Below, piece after piece: positions 1 to 8,178 of a stretch of DNA of 64,000 bases (its first letter is position 1; every line of letters begins with the position of its first letter). Position numbers and translations under genes: made by a program. Below the pieces are notes generated by a model. That model saw nothing but the letters and a program-made list of their open reading frames with translations, ran no database searches and was not told where the DNA came from. The DNA is from Algiphilus sp965216485 (GTDB lineage Bacteria; Pseudomonadota; Gammaproteobacteria; Nevskiales; Nevskiaceae), in contig NZ_OZ244162.1 in NCBI RefSeq assembly GCF_965216485.1, forward strand, positions 3,280,030 to 3,344,029, read 5' to 3'.

Positions 1-189
1 GTCGGCGTCGCCCTGCTATTGCTACAGACGCCCGTGCAACGCCTGGCGAGCAGCTACGGCAGCGATTTCGTACTCACCGGACCGAGCGCGTCCGCGGTGG
101 TTGCGGTGCTGCTCGGAGGGTGTACATTGGGGCTCCTGGGTGCCTGGGGTGCCGTGTTGCGACAGCTGCGCGTGGTCGAGCCGGCGTGA
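1..189 (+). CDS. ftsX: Cell division protein FtsX, C-terminal fragment
   Basis: Only the last 62 codons are inside the window; the frame is open from base 1 and stops at 187-189. The visible part has a hydrophobic segment (about residues 31-53 of the fragment) followed by a short basic tail, which fits the last membrane helix of FtsX. FtsX is the membrane subunit of the FtsEX ABC-type complex that controls septal peptidoglycan hydrolysis. The call depends mainly on position: the next gene is rpoH, matching the conserved ftsY-ftsE-ftsX-rpoH order of gammaproteobacteria. The fragment is too short for a motif-based proof. Confidence 0.75.
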   Translation, partial: VGVALLLLQTPVQRLASSYGSDFVLTGPSASAVVAVLLGGCTLGLLGAWGAVLRQLRVVEPA

Positions 190-220
190 GGCGCCAGGGT
201 CGAGGGAACTATTCGCGACA

Positions 221-247
221 TTAGCAGTCTACTGACGCGACTGCTAA
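221..247. promoter_or_regulatory. CIRCE-like inverted repeat upstream of rpoH
   Basis: A perfect 9-bp inverted repeat, TTAGCAGTC - 9 nt - GACTGCTAA, lies 28 nt before the rpoH start. The arm length, spacer length and 7 of 9 outer and inner positions match the HrcA operator CIRCE (TTAGCACTC-N9-GAGTGCTAA); each arm differs at one position (C to G), symmetrically. The right arm overlaps an extended -10-like TGCTAATAT at 242-250, so a bound protein could block transcription. Binding by HrcA is inference; hrcA is not in the window. Confidence 0.55.
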
Positions 248-275
248 TATTGCGTCCGTGCAAGGGGATCAAACG

Positions 276-1151
276 ATGTCCACAGCCAACGCTCTGACCG
301 TTTATGGCAACCGTCTGCCCGCGTTGCAGGCGAGCAGCCTCGACAGCTATATCGCAGCCGTGCGCGAGATTCCTGTGCTCGAAGCCGAGCAGGAACGCGA
401 GCTGGCCGAACGGCTGCAGGCCCAGAACGACCTGCAGGCCGCGCAGGCACTGGTGCTTTCCAATCTTCGCCACGTCGTTCATATTGCCCGCGGCTATCTG
501 GGTTACGGCCTGCCGATGGCCGACCTCATCCAGGAAGGCAATGTCGGCCTGATGAAGGCCGTCAAGCGCTTTGACCCGCAGGTGGGCGTGCGCCTGATTT
601 CCTTCGCTGTACACTGGATCAAGGCCGAAATCCACGAATTCATTCTGCGCAACTGGCGCATCGTCAAGGTGGCGACGACCAAGGCCCAGCGCAAGCTCTT
701 CTTCAATCTGCGCCGCGCCAAGAAGCGTCTGGGCTGGATGAACCGCGAGGAAGTCGAGAATGTCGCTCATGACCTCGACGTGCGACCCGAGGATGTGCTG
801 GCCATGGAATCGCGGCTGTCCGGTGCCGATGTCTCCTTCAACCTGCAGTCGGCGGACGACGAGGACAGCTACGCGCCCGAGCAGTGGCTCACGGACCACA
901 GCGCCGATCCGATCGACGATCTAGCCGAGGGCGAGTGGCAGAACCGCCAGGAGAGCCGCCTGCGCAAGGCCATCGAAAGCCTGGACGACCGCGCCCGCGA
1001 CATCATCAACAGCCGATGGCTGCACGGCGACGACCAGGAAAAGCAGGGCCTTCAGACCCTGGCTGACAAGTACGGCGTCTCGGCCGAGCGCATCCGTCAG
1101 ATCGAATCCGCCTCGATGAAGAAGTTGCGCGGCGCCATCGCTGAAGCCTAG
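276..1151 (+). CDS. rpoH: Heat-shock sigma factor RpoH (sigma-32)
   Basis: A 291-residue sigma-70 family protein that directs RNA polymerase to heat-shock promoters. Region 2 is visible as DLIQEGNVGLMKAVKRFDP (about 83-101), the RpoH-specific box QRKLFFNLR is at 138-146, and the C-terminal region 4 helix-turn-helix is near residues 260-287. The length is usual for RpoH. The ATG at 276 is preferred over an in-frame GTG at 258 because family members begin shortly before the conserved N-terminal LxSY segment. The gene follows ftsX, as is typical, has a CIRCE-like palindrome in its upstream region and is closed by a strong hairpin terminator, so it is probably transcribed on its own. Confidence 0.97.
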   Translation: MSTANALTVYGNRLPALQASSLDSYIAAVREIPVLEAEQERELAERLQAQNDLQAAQALVLSNLRHVVHIARGYLGYGLPMADLIQEGNVGLMKAVKRFDPQVGVRLISFAVHWIKAEIHEFILRNWRIVKVATTKAQRKLFFNLRRAKKRLGWMNREEVENVAHDLDVRPEDVLAMESRLSGADVSFNLQSADDEDSYAPEQWLTDHSADPIDDLAEGEWQNRQESRLRKAIESLDDRARDIINSRWLHGDDQEKQGLQTLADKYGVSAERIRQIESASMKKLRGAIAEA

Positions 1152-1173
1152 TCCTCAGCCGAAAGCTGCTCCC

Positions 1174-1200
1174 AAAAGCCGCCTACTGGCGGCTTTTTTA
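1174..1200 (+). terminator. Rho-independent terminator of rpoH
   Basis: A perfect 10-bp stem (AAAAGCCGCC, 1174-1183, with GGCGGCTTTT, 1188-1197) encloses a 4-nt loop and continues into a T-run ending at 1199. It starts 23 nt after the rpoH stop codon. The A-run on the other side could let it work in both directions, but no gene converges on it. Confidence 0.92.
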
Positions 1201-1338
1201 TTGGCCGGCCTGGCGTCCGGCCACTTCCGCCACCGATGGTGACGGCCTGCAAGCAGGTTGCGACTTCCGCCCTGGCGCGCATGCAGGCGTCGGCCGAAGA
1301 GCGCGGTTAGGATAGGAGCTGGTCCCGGGTTCTACGCC

Positions 1339-3006
1339 ATGTTCGAAAGCGTCTTCGTTCAGATCAGCGTCATTCTTTGCTTGGCGGTCATTGGCGGTGC
1401 GCTGGCACAGGTATTGCGCCAGCCGCTGATTGTCGCCTTCATCGTCGTCGGCATTCTGCTTGGGCCCTCCGTGACCGGCATGGTCGATCCGAGCAGCGAG
1501 ATCGAACTCTTCGCCAAGCTCGGCATTGCTCTGCTGCTCTTCATCGTCGGCCTGAAACTCGACCTCCACGTCATCCGCACGGTGGGGCCGGTGGCCCTGG
1601 TCTCTGGACTGGGCCAGGTGCTTTTCACGTCGGTCGTGGGCTATCTGATCGCGCTCGGTCTGGGAATGTCCCACATCAGCGCAATTTATGTGGCGGTGGC
1701 ACTGACCTTTTCCAGCACCATCATCATCGTCAAGCTGCTCTCGGACAAGCGCGAGGTCGACTCGCTGCATGGCCGCATCGCAATCGGCTTTCTCATCGTG
1801 CAGGACATTGTCGTCGTGCTGGTGATGATCGGCCTGACGGCCTTCGGCCAACCCGCCGGAGAGGACACCAGCCTTGGACGGGAAGCCATGCTGATTGCCC
1901 TCAAGGGTGCGGCCATGCTGCTCACCGTGGCGCTGCTGATGCGTTACGTACTGCCGCCGCTACTGCACCGCTTGGCGCATTCCTCCGAACTGCTGATGCT
2001 CTTCGCCGTGGCATGGGCGGTCCTTGGTGCCGCTGTCGGGGACTGGCTTGGCTTCAGCAAGGAGGTCGGAGCCTTCCTCGCCGGGATTTCCATCGCCTCC
2101 ACGCCCTACCGGGAACAGGTCGCCGCACGCTTGGTCAGCCTGCGCGACTTCCTGCTGCTGTTCTTCTTCATCGAACTCGGCGCCGTACTTGATCTGAGCA
2201 TGGTCGGGTCCCAGATCGGTGCGGCTGCTGTGTTTTCCCTGTTCGTTCTGATTGGCAACCCCGTGATCGTGATGATCATCATGGGCGCCATGGGATACCG
2301 CAAGCGGACCGGCTTTCTGGCGGGCTTGACGGTCGCGCAGATCAGCGAATTCTCGCTGATCCTGGCCGCGCTGGGGCTCAGCCTGGGGCACCTGGACGAG
2401 GAGACGGTCAGTCTGATCACGCTGGTGGGGCTCGTGACCATCAGCGTCTCTGCCTACATGATTCTCTACTCGCACGCCCTCTACCGGCGTCTGGCACCCT
2501 GGCTCTCGGTCTTCGAGCGCCGTGTTCCTTTCCGCGAACTCGATGAACCAATGGACGACCTGAAGGACATCGATATCCTGCTGATTGGCCTCGGCCGCTA
2601 CGGTGCCACCATGGCCTCCAGCCTCCGAGCACAGGGATGTCGCTTGCTCGCGGTCGACTTCGACCCGGACGCAGTGGCCGGTCACGTCCGCGATGGCTAC
2701 CGCGTGCACTACGGCGATGCCGCCGATCCGGAATTTCTGGCCAGCCTGCCCTTGGCAAAGACACGCTGGATCGTCAGCACGGTGCGCGACCGCGGCATCA
2801 ACACGACGCTGTTGCGCGATCTGCGCGCACAGAACTTCCAGGGCCGTACAGCAATGGCCGCGGCATCAAAGCACGATGCCGAACGTCTCCAAGCCGAAGG
2901 CGTCCATCTGGTGCTGCTGCCGTATTCGGATGCCGCCGAACGCGCCGCACAGCGCTTGATGGAATCCTCCCAGACCCAGTTCGAAGCAAGCGGAATCGCA
3001 CCATGA
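1339..3006 (+). CDS. CPA2-family cation:proton antiporter with TrkA-N domain (KefB/KefC type)
   Basis: A 555-residue protein with a long hydrophobic N-terminal part (about 12 membrane segments, residues 1-390) of the Na+/H+ exchanger superfamily and a C-terminal cytoplasmic Rossmann domain starting near 412 (LLIGLGRYG, the GxGxxG nucleotide-binding motif). This is the layout of Kef-type potassium efflux antiporters, which respond to nucleotides or glutathione adducts and acidify the cytoplasm under stress. The ATG at 1339 is chosen because hydrophobic homologous sequence starts there; upstream codons to 1258 look non-coding. The stop overlaps the next start as ATGA, implying translational coupling with the universal stress protein. 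The transported ion cannot be told from sequence. Confidence 0.9.
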   Translation: MFESVFVQISVILCLAVIGGALAQVLRQPLIVAFIVVGILLGPSVTGMVDPSSEIELFAKLGIALLLFIVGLKLDLHVIRTVGPVALVSGLGQVLFTSVVGYLIALGLGMSHISAIYVAVALTFSSTIIIVKLLSDKREVDSLHGRIAIGFLIVQDIVVVLVMIGLTAFGQPAGEDTSLGREAMLIALKGAAMLLTVALLMRYVLPPLLHRLAHSSELLMLFAVAWAVLGAAVGDWLGFSKEVGAFLAGISIASTPYREQVAARLVSLRDFLLLFFFIELGAVLDLSMVGSQIGAAAVFSLFVLIGNPVIVMIIMGAMGYRKRTGFLAGLTVAQISEFSLILAALGLSLGHLDEETVSLITLVGLVTISVSAYMILYSHALYRRLAPWLSVFERRVPFRELDEPMDDLKDIDILLIGLGRYGATMASSLRAQGCRLLAVDFDPDAVAGHVRDGYRVHYGDAADPEFLASLPLAKTRWIVSTVRDRGINTTLLRDLRAQNFQGRTAMAAASKHDAERLQAEGVHLVLLPYSDAAERAAQRLMESSQTQFEASGIAP

Positions 3007-3974
3007 AGCCGTTCAAGAACATTCTCTACCTGTGCCAGTCACTCGACGAGGAGGATCAGGGCATCGCGCGTGCGGTGTCGCTGGCGCAGAACAATCAGGC
3101 GCAGTTGCTGGTGCTGGACGTCTTCCCGGCGATCAGTTCCATGGCGGGGCTCCCCAAGGAAGCACCACGCGCCGAGGCGCTGATGCAGGCAGTCATGCAG
3201 GAGCGGCACCGGCGCCTCGAAGCCTTGATCGATCCGCACCGCGAGAGCGTGGACATTCGCTATGAGAGTCTAGCTGGCACGCGCTTTCTCGAAGCGATAC
3301 GGGCCGTGCTACGCAATGGACACGATCTGGTCATGAAAGTGGCGGAAGACCCGCCGTGGCTGGAGCGGCTCTTTGGCAGCGATGACATGCATCTGTTGCG
3401 CAAATGCCCATGCCCGGTGTGGATCATGAAGGCTGGCGACAAGACGAACTACGCACAGATCGTTGCCGCCGTCGATATCGATCCCGATGACCCCAGCGCG
3501 GACCCCGGACGGCTGAACGAGGATATCCTGCATATCGCCGGCTCACTCGCCCTTTCGGATTTCGCGGCGCTGCATCTGGCCCATGCCTGGGAGGCGCCGC
3601 AGGCAGGCTTCGTCAGTCTGTGGGCCAGCGATCACGACAGGGCGGAGCGCGAAATCATCGAGGGCACCCGCCGCAGTCACCAGCTGGGCATGGATTTGCT
3701 CAGCCGCAAGTTGCGCGAGCTGGTCGGCGAGGAGGCCTATGCCTACCTGTCTCCGCGCGTCCACATGCCAATGGGCCCCCCGCACAAGGAGATTCCTGCG
3801 GTGGTCGAGAACGTCGATGCGGACCTGGTTGTCATGGGCACAGTGGCACGCACGGGCATCGCCGGCCTGTTCATTGGCAACACTGCTGAGAACGTGATCG
3901 ACCGGCTGCGCTGCGCCGTTCTTGCGATCAAGCCGAATGGCTTCGAAACACCGGTTCGGCTGGACGGAGCGTGA
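3003..3974 (+). CDS. Tandem-domain universal stress protein (UspA/UspE type)
   Basis: A 323-residue soluble protein made of two Usp domains of about 150 residues each. The second domain ends with the ATP-binding signature region MGTVARTGIAGLFIGNTAE, in the G-x2-G-x9-G(S/T) pattern; the first domain starts KNILYLCQSLDEED. Tandem Usp proteins such as UspE bind nucleotides or lipids and support stress survival. Its start overlaps the antiporter stop by 4 nt, so the pair is very likely co-translated, and it may act as a stress or nucleotide sensor for the antiporter (inference from context). Confidence 0.9.
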   Translation: MKPFKNILYLCQSLDEEDQGIARAVSLAQNNQAQLLVLDVFPAISSMAGLPKEAPRAEALMQAVMQERHRRLEALIDPHRESVDIRYESLAGTRFLEAIRAVLRNGHDLVMKVAEDPPWLERLFGSDDMHLLRKCPCPVWIMKAGDKTNYAQIVAAVDIDPDDPSADPGRLNEDILHIAGSLALSDFAALHLAHAWEAPQAGFVSLWASDHDRAEREIIEGTRRSHQLGMDLLSRKLRELVGEEAYAYLSPRVHMPMGPPHKEIPAVVENVDADLVVMGTVARTGIAGLFIGNTAENVIDRLRCAVLAIKPNGFETPVRLDGA

Positions 3975-3984
3975 TTGCTTCCCG

Positions 3985-4614
3985 CTAGGAAGATTGCCCG
4001 GTGGAGTTGACGGGCGGCGCGATTCGTCGTTCCCAGAACACCAGCGCCTTGCTGCTCTCCTGGCTGTCACCGATATCCACCCACGGGAAATGGCAGACCA
4101 TATCGTCCCGGCGCACGTAGCCGAGGCGTTGCCAGAAGCCGTCGTTGGGCACGTAATCTGGTGGCCTCGCCGGGTGACTCTCCGGCCGCTGGACCGCGCA
4201 GAAAGTGCAGCGACTGCGGCCGAGGGTGCTGGCATGACCTTCGCGCAGCGCGAAGAAGCGGCGGCCCAGCCCCAGGCCGCGATAGGCCGGCAGCACCACG
4301 GATTCACCGAAGTAGAGAACCTCTTCCAGCGGGACCCCCTGATCTCGCCAGGGTGCCTGCATTTCCGCTTCGGCAGACTCCAGCGGCAGTGCCGTGGACG
4401 CGCCCACGGCCTGCTCGCCGTCTCGCACCAGCACGATCATGCTGCGCGGCTCCCGGAGGTACTGCTCCAGATAGTCCTGCTCGTACTGCAGACTGCCGTC
4501 GTAGAGGTACGGCCATTCCGAGAAGACAGCGATGCGCAGCCGCGCAAGATCTTCCAGATGGGCGCGCGCGCCTTCGCCATTCAGTATGTGGGTACTGAGT
4601 TCAGGCGACTCCAT
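3985..4614 (-). CDS. GNAT-family N-acetyltransferase
   Basis: A 209-residue protein with the acetyl-CoA binding signature of the GNAT fold, YRGLGLGRRFF (R/Q-x-x-G-x-G/A, near residues 115-125), preceded by a beta strand ending ESVVLPAYR. The substrate is unknown. The start at 4614 overlaps the end of ctaB by 14 nt, so it is the last gene of the heme A/oxidase assembly operon; the functional link to oxidase biogenesis is unclear. It converges on the Usp gene with a 10-nt gap. Confidence 0.85.
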   Translation of the reverse strand: MESPELSTHILNGEGARAHLEDLARLRIAVFSEWPYLYDGSLQYEQDYLEQYLREPRSMIVLVRDGEQAVGASTALPLESAEAEMQAPWRDQGVPLEEVLYFGESVVLPAYRGLGLGRRFFALREGHASTLGRSRCTFCAVQRPESHPARPPDYVPNDGFWQRLGYVRRDDMVCHFPWVDIGDSQESSKALVFWERRIAPPVNSTGQSS

Positions 4615-5521
4615 GCCAGACCGCGACGTAGTGATCGACCAGCAGCGCAGTGAACAATGCCATCAGGTAAACGATGGAATAGCCGAAGGTGCGCATCGGC
4701 AGCCCCGGTACCGGCGCGAAACGCATGCGCAGCGCATAGACCAGAAACACACCGCCAAGCACGAGCGCGGAGCACAGGTAGATGATGCCCGACATGCCGG
4801 TTGCGAAGGGCAGCATCGTCACCGCCACCAGCAGGATGGTGTACAGCAGCACCTGCGTGCGGGTGTACTCAATGCCGTGGGTGACCGGCAGCATCGGGAT
4901 GTCGACCTCGGCGTACTCGTCGCGACGCTCGATGGCCAGCGCCCAGAAGTGCGGCGGCGTCCATACGAAGATGATGAGGAAGAGCAGCAGTGCGTGCGGA
5001 TCGATGGTGCCGGTGACTGCGGCCCAGCCAAGCACCGGCGGTGCAGCGCCAGCGGCGCCGCCAATGACGATGTTCTGCGGCGTGGCACGCTTCAGGTAGA
5101 GGGTATACACACCCGCATAGCCGATGAGGGTGACAAGCGTCAGCCACGCCGTCAGGGGGTTGATCAGCGCATAGAGCAAGGCGAAGCCGAGTGCCCCGAT
5201 GGCAACGGCAAAGGCACCGGACTCGAGCATGCCCAATTGGCCCGTCACCAATGGGCGCCGGCGGGTACGCGCCATGCGCGCGTCGACCTGGCGGTCCAGG
5301 ATCTGGTTGAAGGCTGCGGCAGCTGCCGCCATCAAGGTGATGCCGACGGAGCCCCACACCAATACACCGAGATCGACCATGCCCGGACTGGCCAGGAGCA
5401 TGCCCACCATCGCGGTGAAGGTGATCAGCATGACCACACGCGGCTTGCACAGCGCGTAGTAGTCGCTGATGCGATGCCGCGTCGCGGCCGGTAGCTTGTC
5501 GGTCAAGGTCGCCGTCCTCAT
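4601..5521 (-). CDS. ctaB: Protoheme IX farnesyltransferase (heme O synthase)
   Basis: A 306-residue polytopic membrane protein of the UbiA prenyltransferase family. The prenyl-diphosphate binding motif NQILDRQVDARMART (N-x3-D-x3-D) lies near residues 80-94. CtaB/CyoE adds a farnesyl group to protoheme to form heme O, the precursor of heme A for the adjacent cytochrome oxidase. The start at 5521 overlaps the ctaA stop (ATGA). The frame is open further upstream to 5779, but that part lies entirely inside ctaA. Confidence 0.95.
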   Translation of the reverse strand: MRTATLTDKLPAATRHRISDYYALCKPRVVMLITFTAMVGMLLASPGMVDLGVLVWGSVGITLMAAAAAAFNQILDRQVDARMARTRRRPLVTGQLGMLESGAFAVAIGALGFALLYALINPLTAWLTLVTLIGYAGVYTLYLKRATPQNIVIGGAAGAAPPVLGWAAVTGTIDPHALLLFLIIFVWTPPHFWALAIERRDEYAEVDIPMLPVTHGIEYTRTQVLLYTILLVAVTMLPFATGMSGIIYLCSALVLGGVFLVYALRMRFAPVPGLPMRTFGYSIVYLMALFTALLVDHYVAVWHGVA

Positions 5522-6540
5522 GCGCGTTCCCTGCCTCTCGGTGCACTCCAAAGTGTATGTAACGTGGCGACGAGGCTGAGTAGCAGCAGCGCCGCACCTG
5601 CGTTGTGCATGGTGGCCAGGCCGAGCGGCAGATGCAGCACGACAATACTGATCCCGATGAGCAATTGCAGCGCCAGCGCCGCACCGACCATCAGCCCCAG
5701 TGCGCGTTGCCCACCCTGACCGCGCAACAGCAACAGAGCCGCCAGGGTACCGACAACGAGCGTCACCGCAATGGCCCACAGCCGGTGGACCGTGTGAATG
5801 GCCGTGCGCGCCGGGTGCTCAAGCACACCATATTCGTAATTTTGCCCGATCCCGCGCCAGATTACGAAGCCTTCCTTGAAATCCATCGCGGGGAAGTACT
5901 CGCCATCGTGACAGGTGGGGAACTCGGTGCACGCCAGCGCGGCGTAGTTGGTCGATGTCCAGCCGCCCAGGATGATCTGGACAGCCACCACGAGGAGTGC
6001 AGCTACCGCCAAGCTACGCAGACCGGGTGGCGCGGGGTGTCGCGACTGGGGTCGTTGTGTCAGCCACAACCAGAACAGCATCGACAAGGTCGTCATGCCT
6101 CCGATGAGATGCGCGGTCACCACTGCCGGCTTCAGCATCAGGGTCACCGTCCACATGCCAAGGATGCCCTGGAAGATGACCAGGGCCAGCAAGCCGACGC
6201 TGACGCGCAGCGGGAGCCCCTCGCGCCGCCCGCGCCAGGCCATGATGACGAGACCGATAATCATCACACCAAGAAGACTGGCGATATAGCGATGGGCCAT
6301 CTCGATCCACGCCTTGGTGGCATCGACCGGGCGTTCAGGAAAGGTGGCCTCCGCGCGTTGAATATGTTCCTCGGTCTCGGGTACACCGAAATGGCCATAG
6401 CAGCCGGGCCAGTCTGGACAACCGAGACCGGCATCGGAGAGGCGCACGAAGGCGCCGAAGACAACAACGCAAAGTGCAAAAAGGGCAGACGCACCGGCGA
6501 CACGCCGGAACCACAATGACAGCCTTCCGTTCTGGTTCAT
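5518..6540 (-). CDS. ctaA: Heme A synthase (Cox15/CtaA family)
   Basis: A 340-residue membrane protein with about eight hydrophobic segments and the family motif FVRLSDAGLGCPDWPGCYG near the N-terminus. It also has conserved histidines in the helices (MAHRYIASLLG, TAHLIGGM, TVHRLWA, TMHNAGAAL) that bind heme. The enzyme oxidises the C8 methyl of heme O to the formyl of heme A. It sits between a Sco-like protein and ctaB, overlapping ctaB by 4 nt, which gives a consecutive heme O/heme A biosynthesis pair. Confidence 0.95.
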   Translation of the reverse strand: MNQNGRLSLWFRRVAGASALFALCVVVFGAFVRLSDAGLGCPDWPGCYGHFGVPETEEHIQRAEATFPERPVDATKAWIEMAHRYIASLLGVMIIGLVIMAWRGRREGLPLRVSVGLLALVIFQGILGMWTVTLMLKPAVVTAHLIGGMTTLSMLFWLWLTQRPQSRHPAPPGLRSLAVAALLVVAVQIILGGWTSTNYAALACTEFPTCHDGEYFPAMDFKEGFVIWRGIGQNYEYGVLEHPARTAIHTVHRLWAIAVTLVVGTLAALLLLRGQGGQRALGLMVGAALALQLLIGISIVVLHLPLGLATMHNAGAALLLLSLVATLHTLWSAPRGRERA

Positions 6541-6542
6541 GT

Positions 6543-7148
6543 TTATCCGATCTGTGAGGCGCGCAGCAGGCGCACGATATCCTTGCGCAGCGGCTCTGCT
6601 TCGAAGCCGGGCGCGTACCGCATCATGTAGTTACCAATGGGATCCACGAGATGGAGCGACCCTGTTGCCGGTGGGGCACCGCGCGGACCAAAGAGCGCGC
6701 TGGCTTCACCTCCCTGGTCGAGCACAATGCGCAGATCCGGATGGGCGGCATCCAGCAGCGCATGCAGCGCCGTGACATCAGTGCCTTGCGGTACGATGAG
6801 GACTCGGTCGAGACGCGTCATGCGGTTGTTGAGGGTCAGACGAAGCTGACGAGTCATCAGCAGGCGCTGGGCGCAGACGCGGCCGCAATCCCCATCATCA
6901 AAGAGGACGAGACTCCACCGGTTCGTCAGCCGGACGGGCTCGCCGGCCTCATTCACCAGCGGCAGCTCGATGGTCGGCCGACCCGGCTGCACAAGGTCCC
7001 CGCGATTCGTCGTGTCCGCCGGTATCCAGTGCGGGAATGCGAAGAACAGGAGCCAGGACGCAAGAACGGGAAGAGCGAAAACCGCAGCGATGAGCAGGAA
7101 TTTTTTGCGGCCGCGATTCTGGGCCGCTCGTTCGAAAGAGTCATTCAT
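6543..7148 (-). CDS. Membrane-anchored Sco-like protein with CxxxC motif
   Basis: A 201-residue protein with one N-terminal membrane anchor (about residues 16-37) followed by a periplasmic domain that resembles a thioredoxin fold. It contains LVLFDDGDCGRVC, a C-x3-C pair like the copper-binding motif of Sco1/SenC. In this position (between SURF1 and ctaA) a role in copper delivery or in keeping CuA cysteines reduced is likely, but the sequence is a divergent member and the distal Sco histidine is not obvious. The ATG at 7148 overlaps the SURF1 stop (ATGA); upstream in-frame codons belong to surf1. Confidence 0.8.
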   Translation of the reverse strand: MNDSFERAAQNRGRKKFLLIAAVFALPVLASWLLFFAFPHWIPADTTNRGDLVQPGRPTIELPLVNEAGEPVRLTNRWSLVLFDDGDCGRVCAQRLLMTRQLRLTLNNRMTRLDRVLIVPQGTDVTALHALLDAAHPDLRIVLDQGGEASALFGPRGAPPATGSLHLVDPIGNYMMRYAPGFEAEPLRKDIVRLLRASQIG

Positions 7149-7873
7149 CGCTTTTTCCAGTTGACGACGATAAAGATCACGAGCAGGGCGATGGCAAAGG
7201 CGAACCACTGCACGGCATAGCCCCAGTGCACTTCGGGACGCAGATAATCCGGTGCCCAGTCGCGCTGGAAGCCATCCGGTTCAGCGGGATGCAGAAGCAG
7301 CAAGCCATCAGCCAAGCGGCCCTCGAAAGCGCAGGTCAATTGCGCATGCGTTGGATACTGCACACGCGGTGTCGGGGGACCGTTCTCGGCACAAACGCGA
7401 TTGGAGACGCTCAGGCCTGCCGCGGGCAAGGGACGCCACAAGCCCTGGACATCGCGTTCCGCGCCGTCAATCGGCCATTGCGTGGCTGTGTCCCTGCCCG
7501 GATCCTCAATCCACCCACGGTCGACAAGGATAATGCCGCCTTCGTCGCGCTGCAGGGCCGTCCAAACACGCACACCGGCCTGACCGTCCTGGATCTGGCT
7601 ATCCAGAAGGAATTGCTTCTCCTGCAAAAAGCGCCCGCGCACCACAACATGCGCGGGCGCGGTCGTTGCTGCCGGCGCCGGAACCGGCATGGCTTGCGGC
7701 GCCTGCTGCATCGCCGCGTGGAAGTCCGCTTGCAACTGCTGCTTTTCTGCAGCGCGGTCGAGTTGCCAGAAGCCCAGCGAAACCATGACGGCCATCACGG
7801 CAGGCGTCAGCACCCATGCCCACAGCGGTGGACGAAAGGCGCGCAATCCGGACGAACTGCGGCGCTCAGGCAT
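7145..7873 (-). CDS. SURF1-family cytochrome oxidase biogenesis protein
   Basis: A 242-residue protein with the SURF1 layout: N-terminal membrane helix (about 16-36) directly followed by LGFWQLDRAAEKQ, a large periplasmic domain, and a C-terminal helix (about 215-238, HWGYAVQWFAFAIAL). SURF1 proteins bind heme A and help insert it into subunit I. It is the first gene of the surf1-sco-like-ctaA-ctaB-GNAT operon and is divergent from the small DUF2909 gene 32 nt away. Confidence 0.93.
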   Translation of the reverse strand: MPERRSSSGLRAFRPPLWAWVLTPAVMAVMVSLGFWQLDRAAEKQQLQADFHAAMQQAPQAMPVPAPAATTAPAHVVVRGRFLQEKQFLLDSQIQDGQAGVRVWTALQRDEGGIILVDRGWIEDPGRDTATQWPIDGAERDVQGLWRPLPAAGLSVSNRVCAENGPPTPRVQYPTHAQLTCAFEGRLADGLLLLHPAEPDGFQRDWAPDYLRPEVHWGYAVQWFAFAIALLVIFIVVNWKKR

Positions 7874-7905
7874 ACACTGCTCCGCTCATTGCTTCCGAGT
7901 CCATC

Positions 7906-8109
7906 ATGGATCCACGTTTCATCATCATTGCGCTGCTGGTGGCCATCGTGATCTCGCTGGGCTTCAGCATGGTGTTCCTGGTGCGCGATGACAGTTCGCG
8001 ACGGCGCACCTTGAATGCGCTGAAGCTTCGTGTGGCCTTGTCCATTGCACTCATCGTGGTGTTTGCCGTTTCCGTTCTCATGGGGTGGTTGCGCCCCAAC
8101 GCTTTCTGA
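7906..8109 (+). CDS. Small twin-helix membrane protein, DUF2909 type
   Basis: A 67-residue protein with two transmembrane helices (about 4-25 and 42-61) joined by a short charged loop, RDDSSRRRTLNALKLR. This matches the twin-transmembrane DUF2909 proteins that are regularly encoded between coxC and surf1 in proteobacterial oxidase loci. Function is unknown. The ATG at 7906 is chosen because hydrophobic sequence starts right after it. It is the only plus-strand gene inside the oxidase locus and runs into a bidirectional terminator. Confidence 0.8.
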   Translation: MDPRFIIIALLVAIVISLGFSMVFLVRDDSSRRRTLNALKLRVALSIALIVVFAVSVLMGWLRPNAF

Positions 8110-8122
8110 AGGCAGACATGAG

Positions 8123-8155
8123 AAGGGGCGGGACGCTGTCGCGCCCCGCCCCCTT
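8123..8155. terminator. Bidirectional GC-rich hairpin between converging genes
   Basis: GGGGCGGG (8125-8132) pairs with CCCGCCCC (8145-8152) around a 12-nt loop, flanked by AA on the left and CTT on the right. It sits between the stop codons of the DUF2909 gene and coxC. The stem is strong but the T-run is minimal, so termination may be partial. Confidence 0.6.
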
Positions 8156-8178
8156 GTGATGCGCTTGCGGCTGCTACG

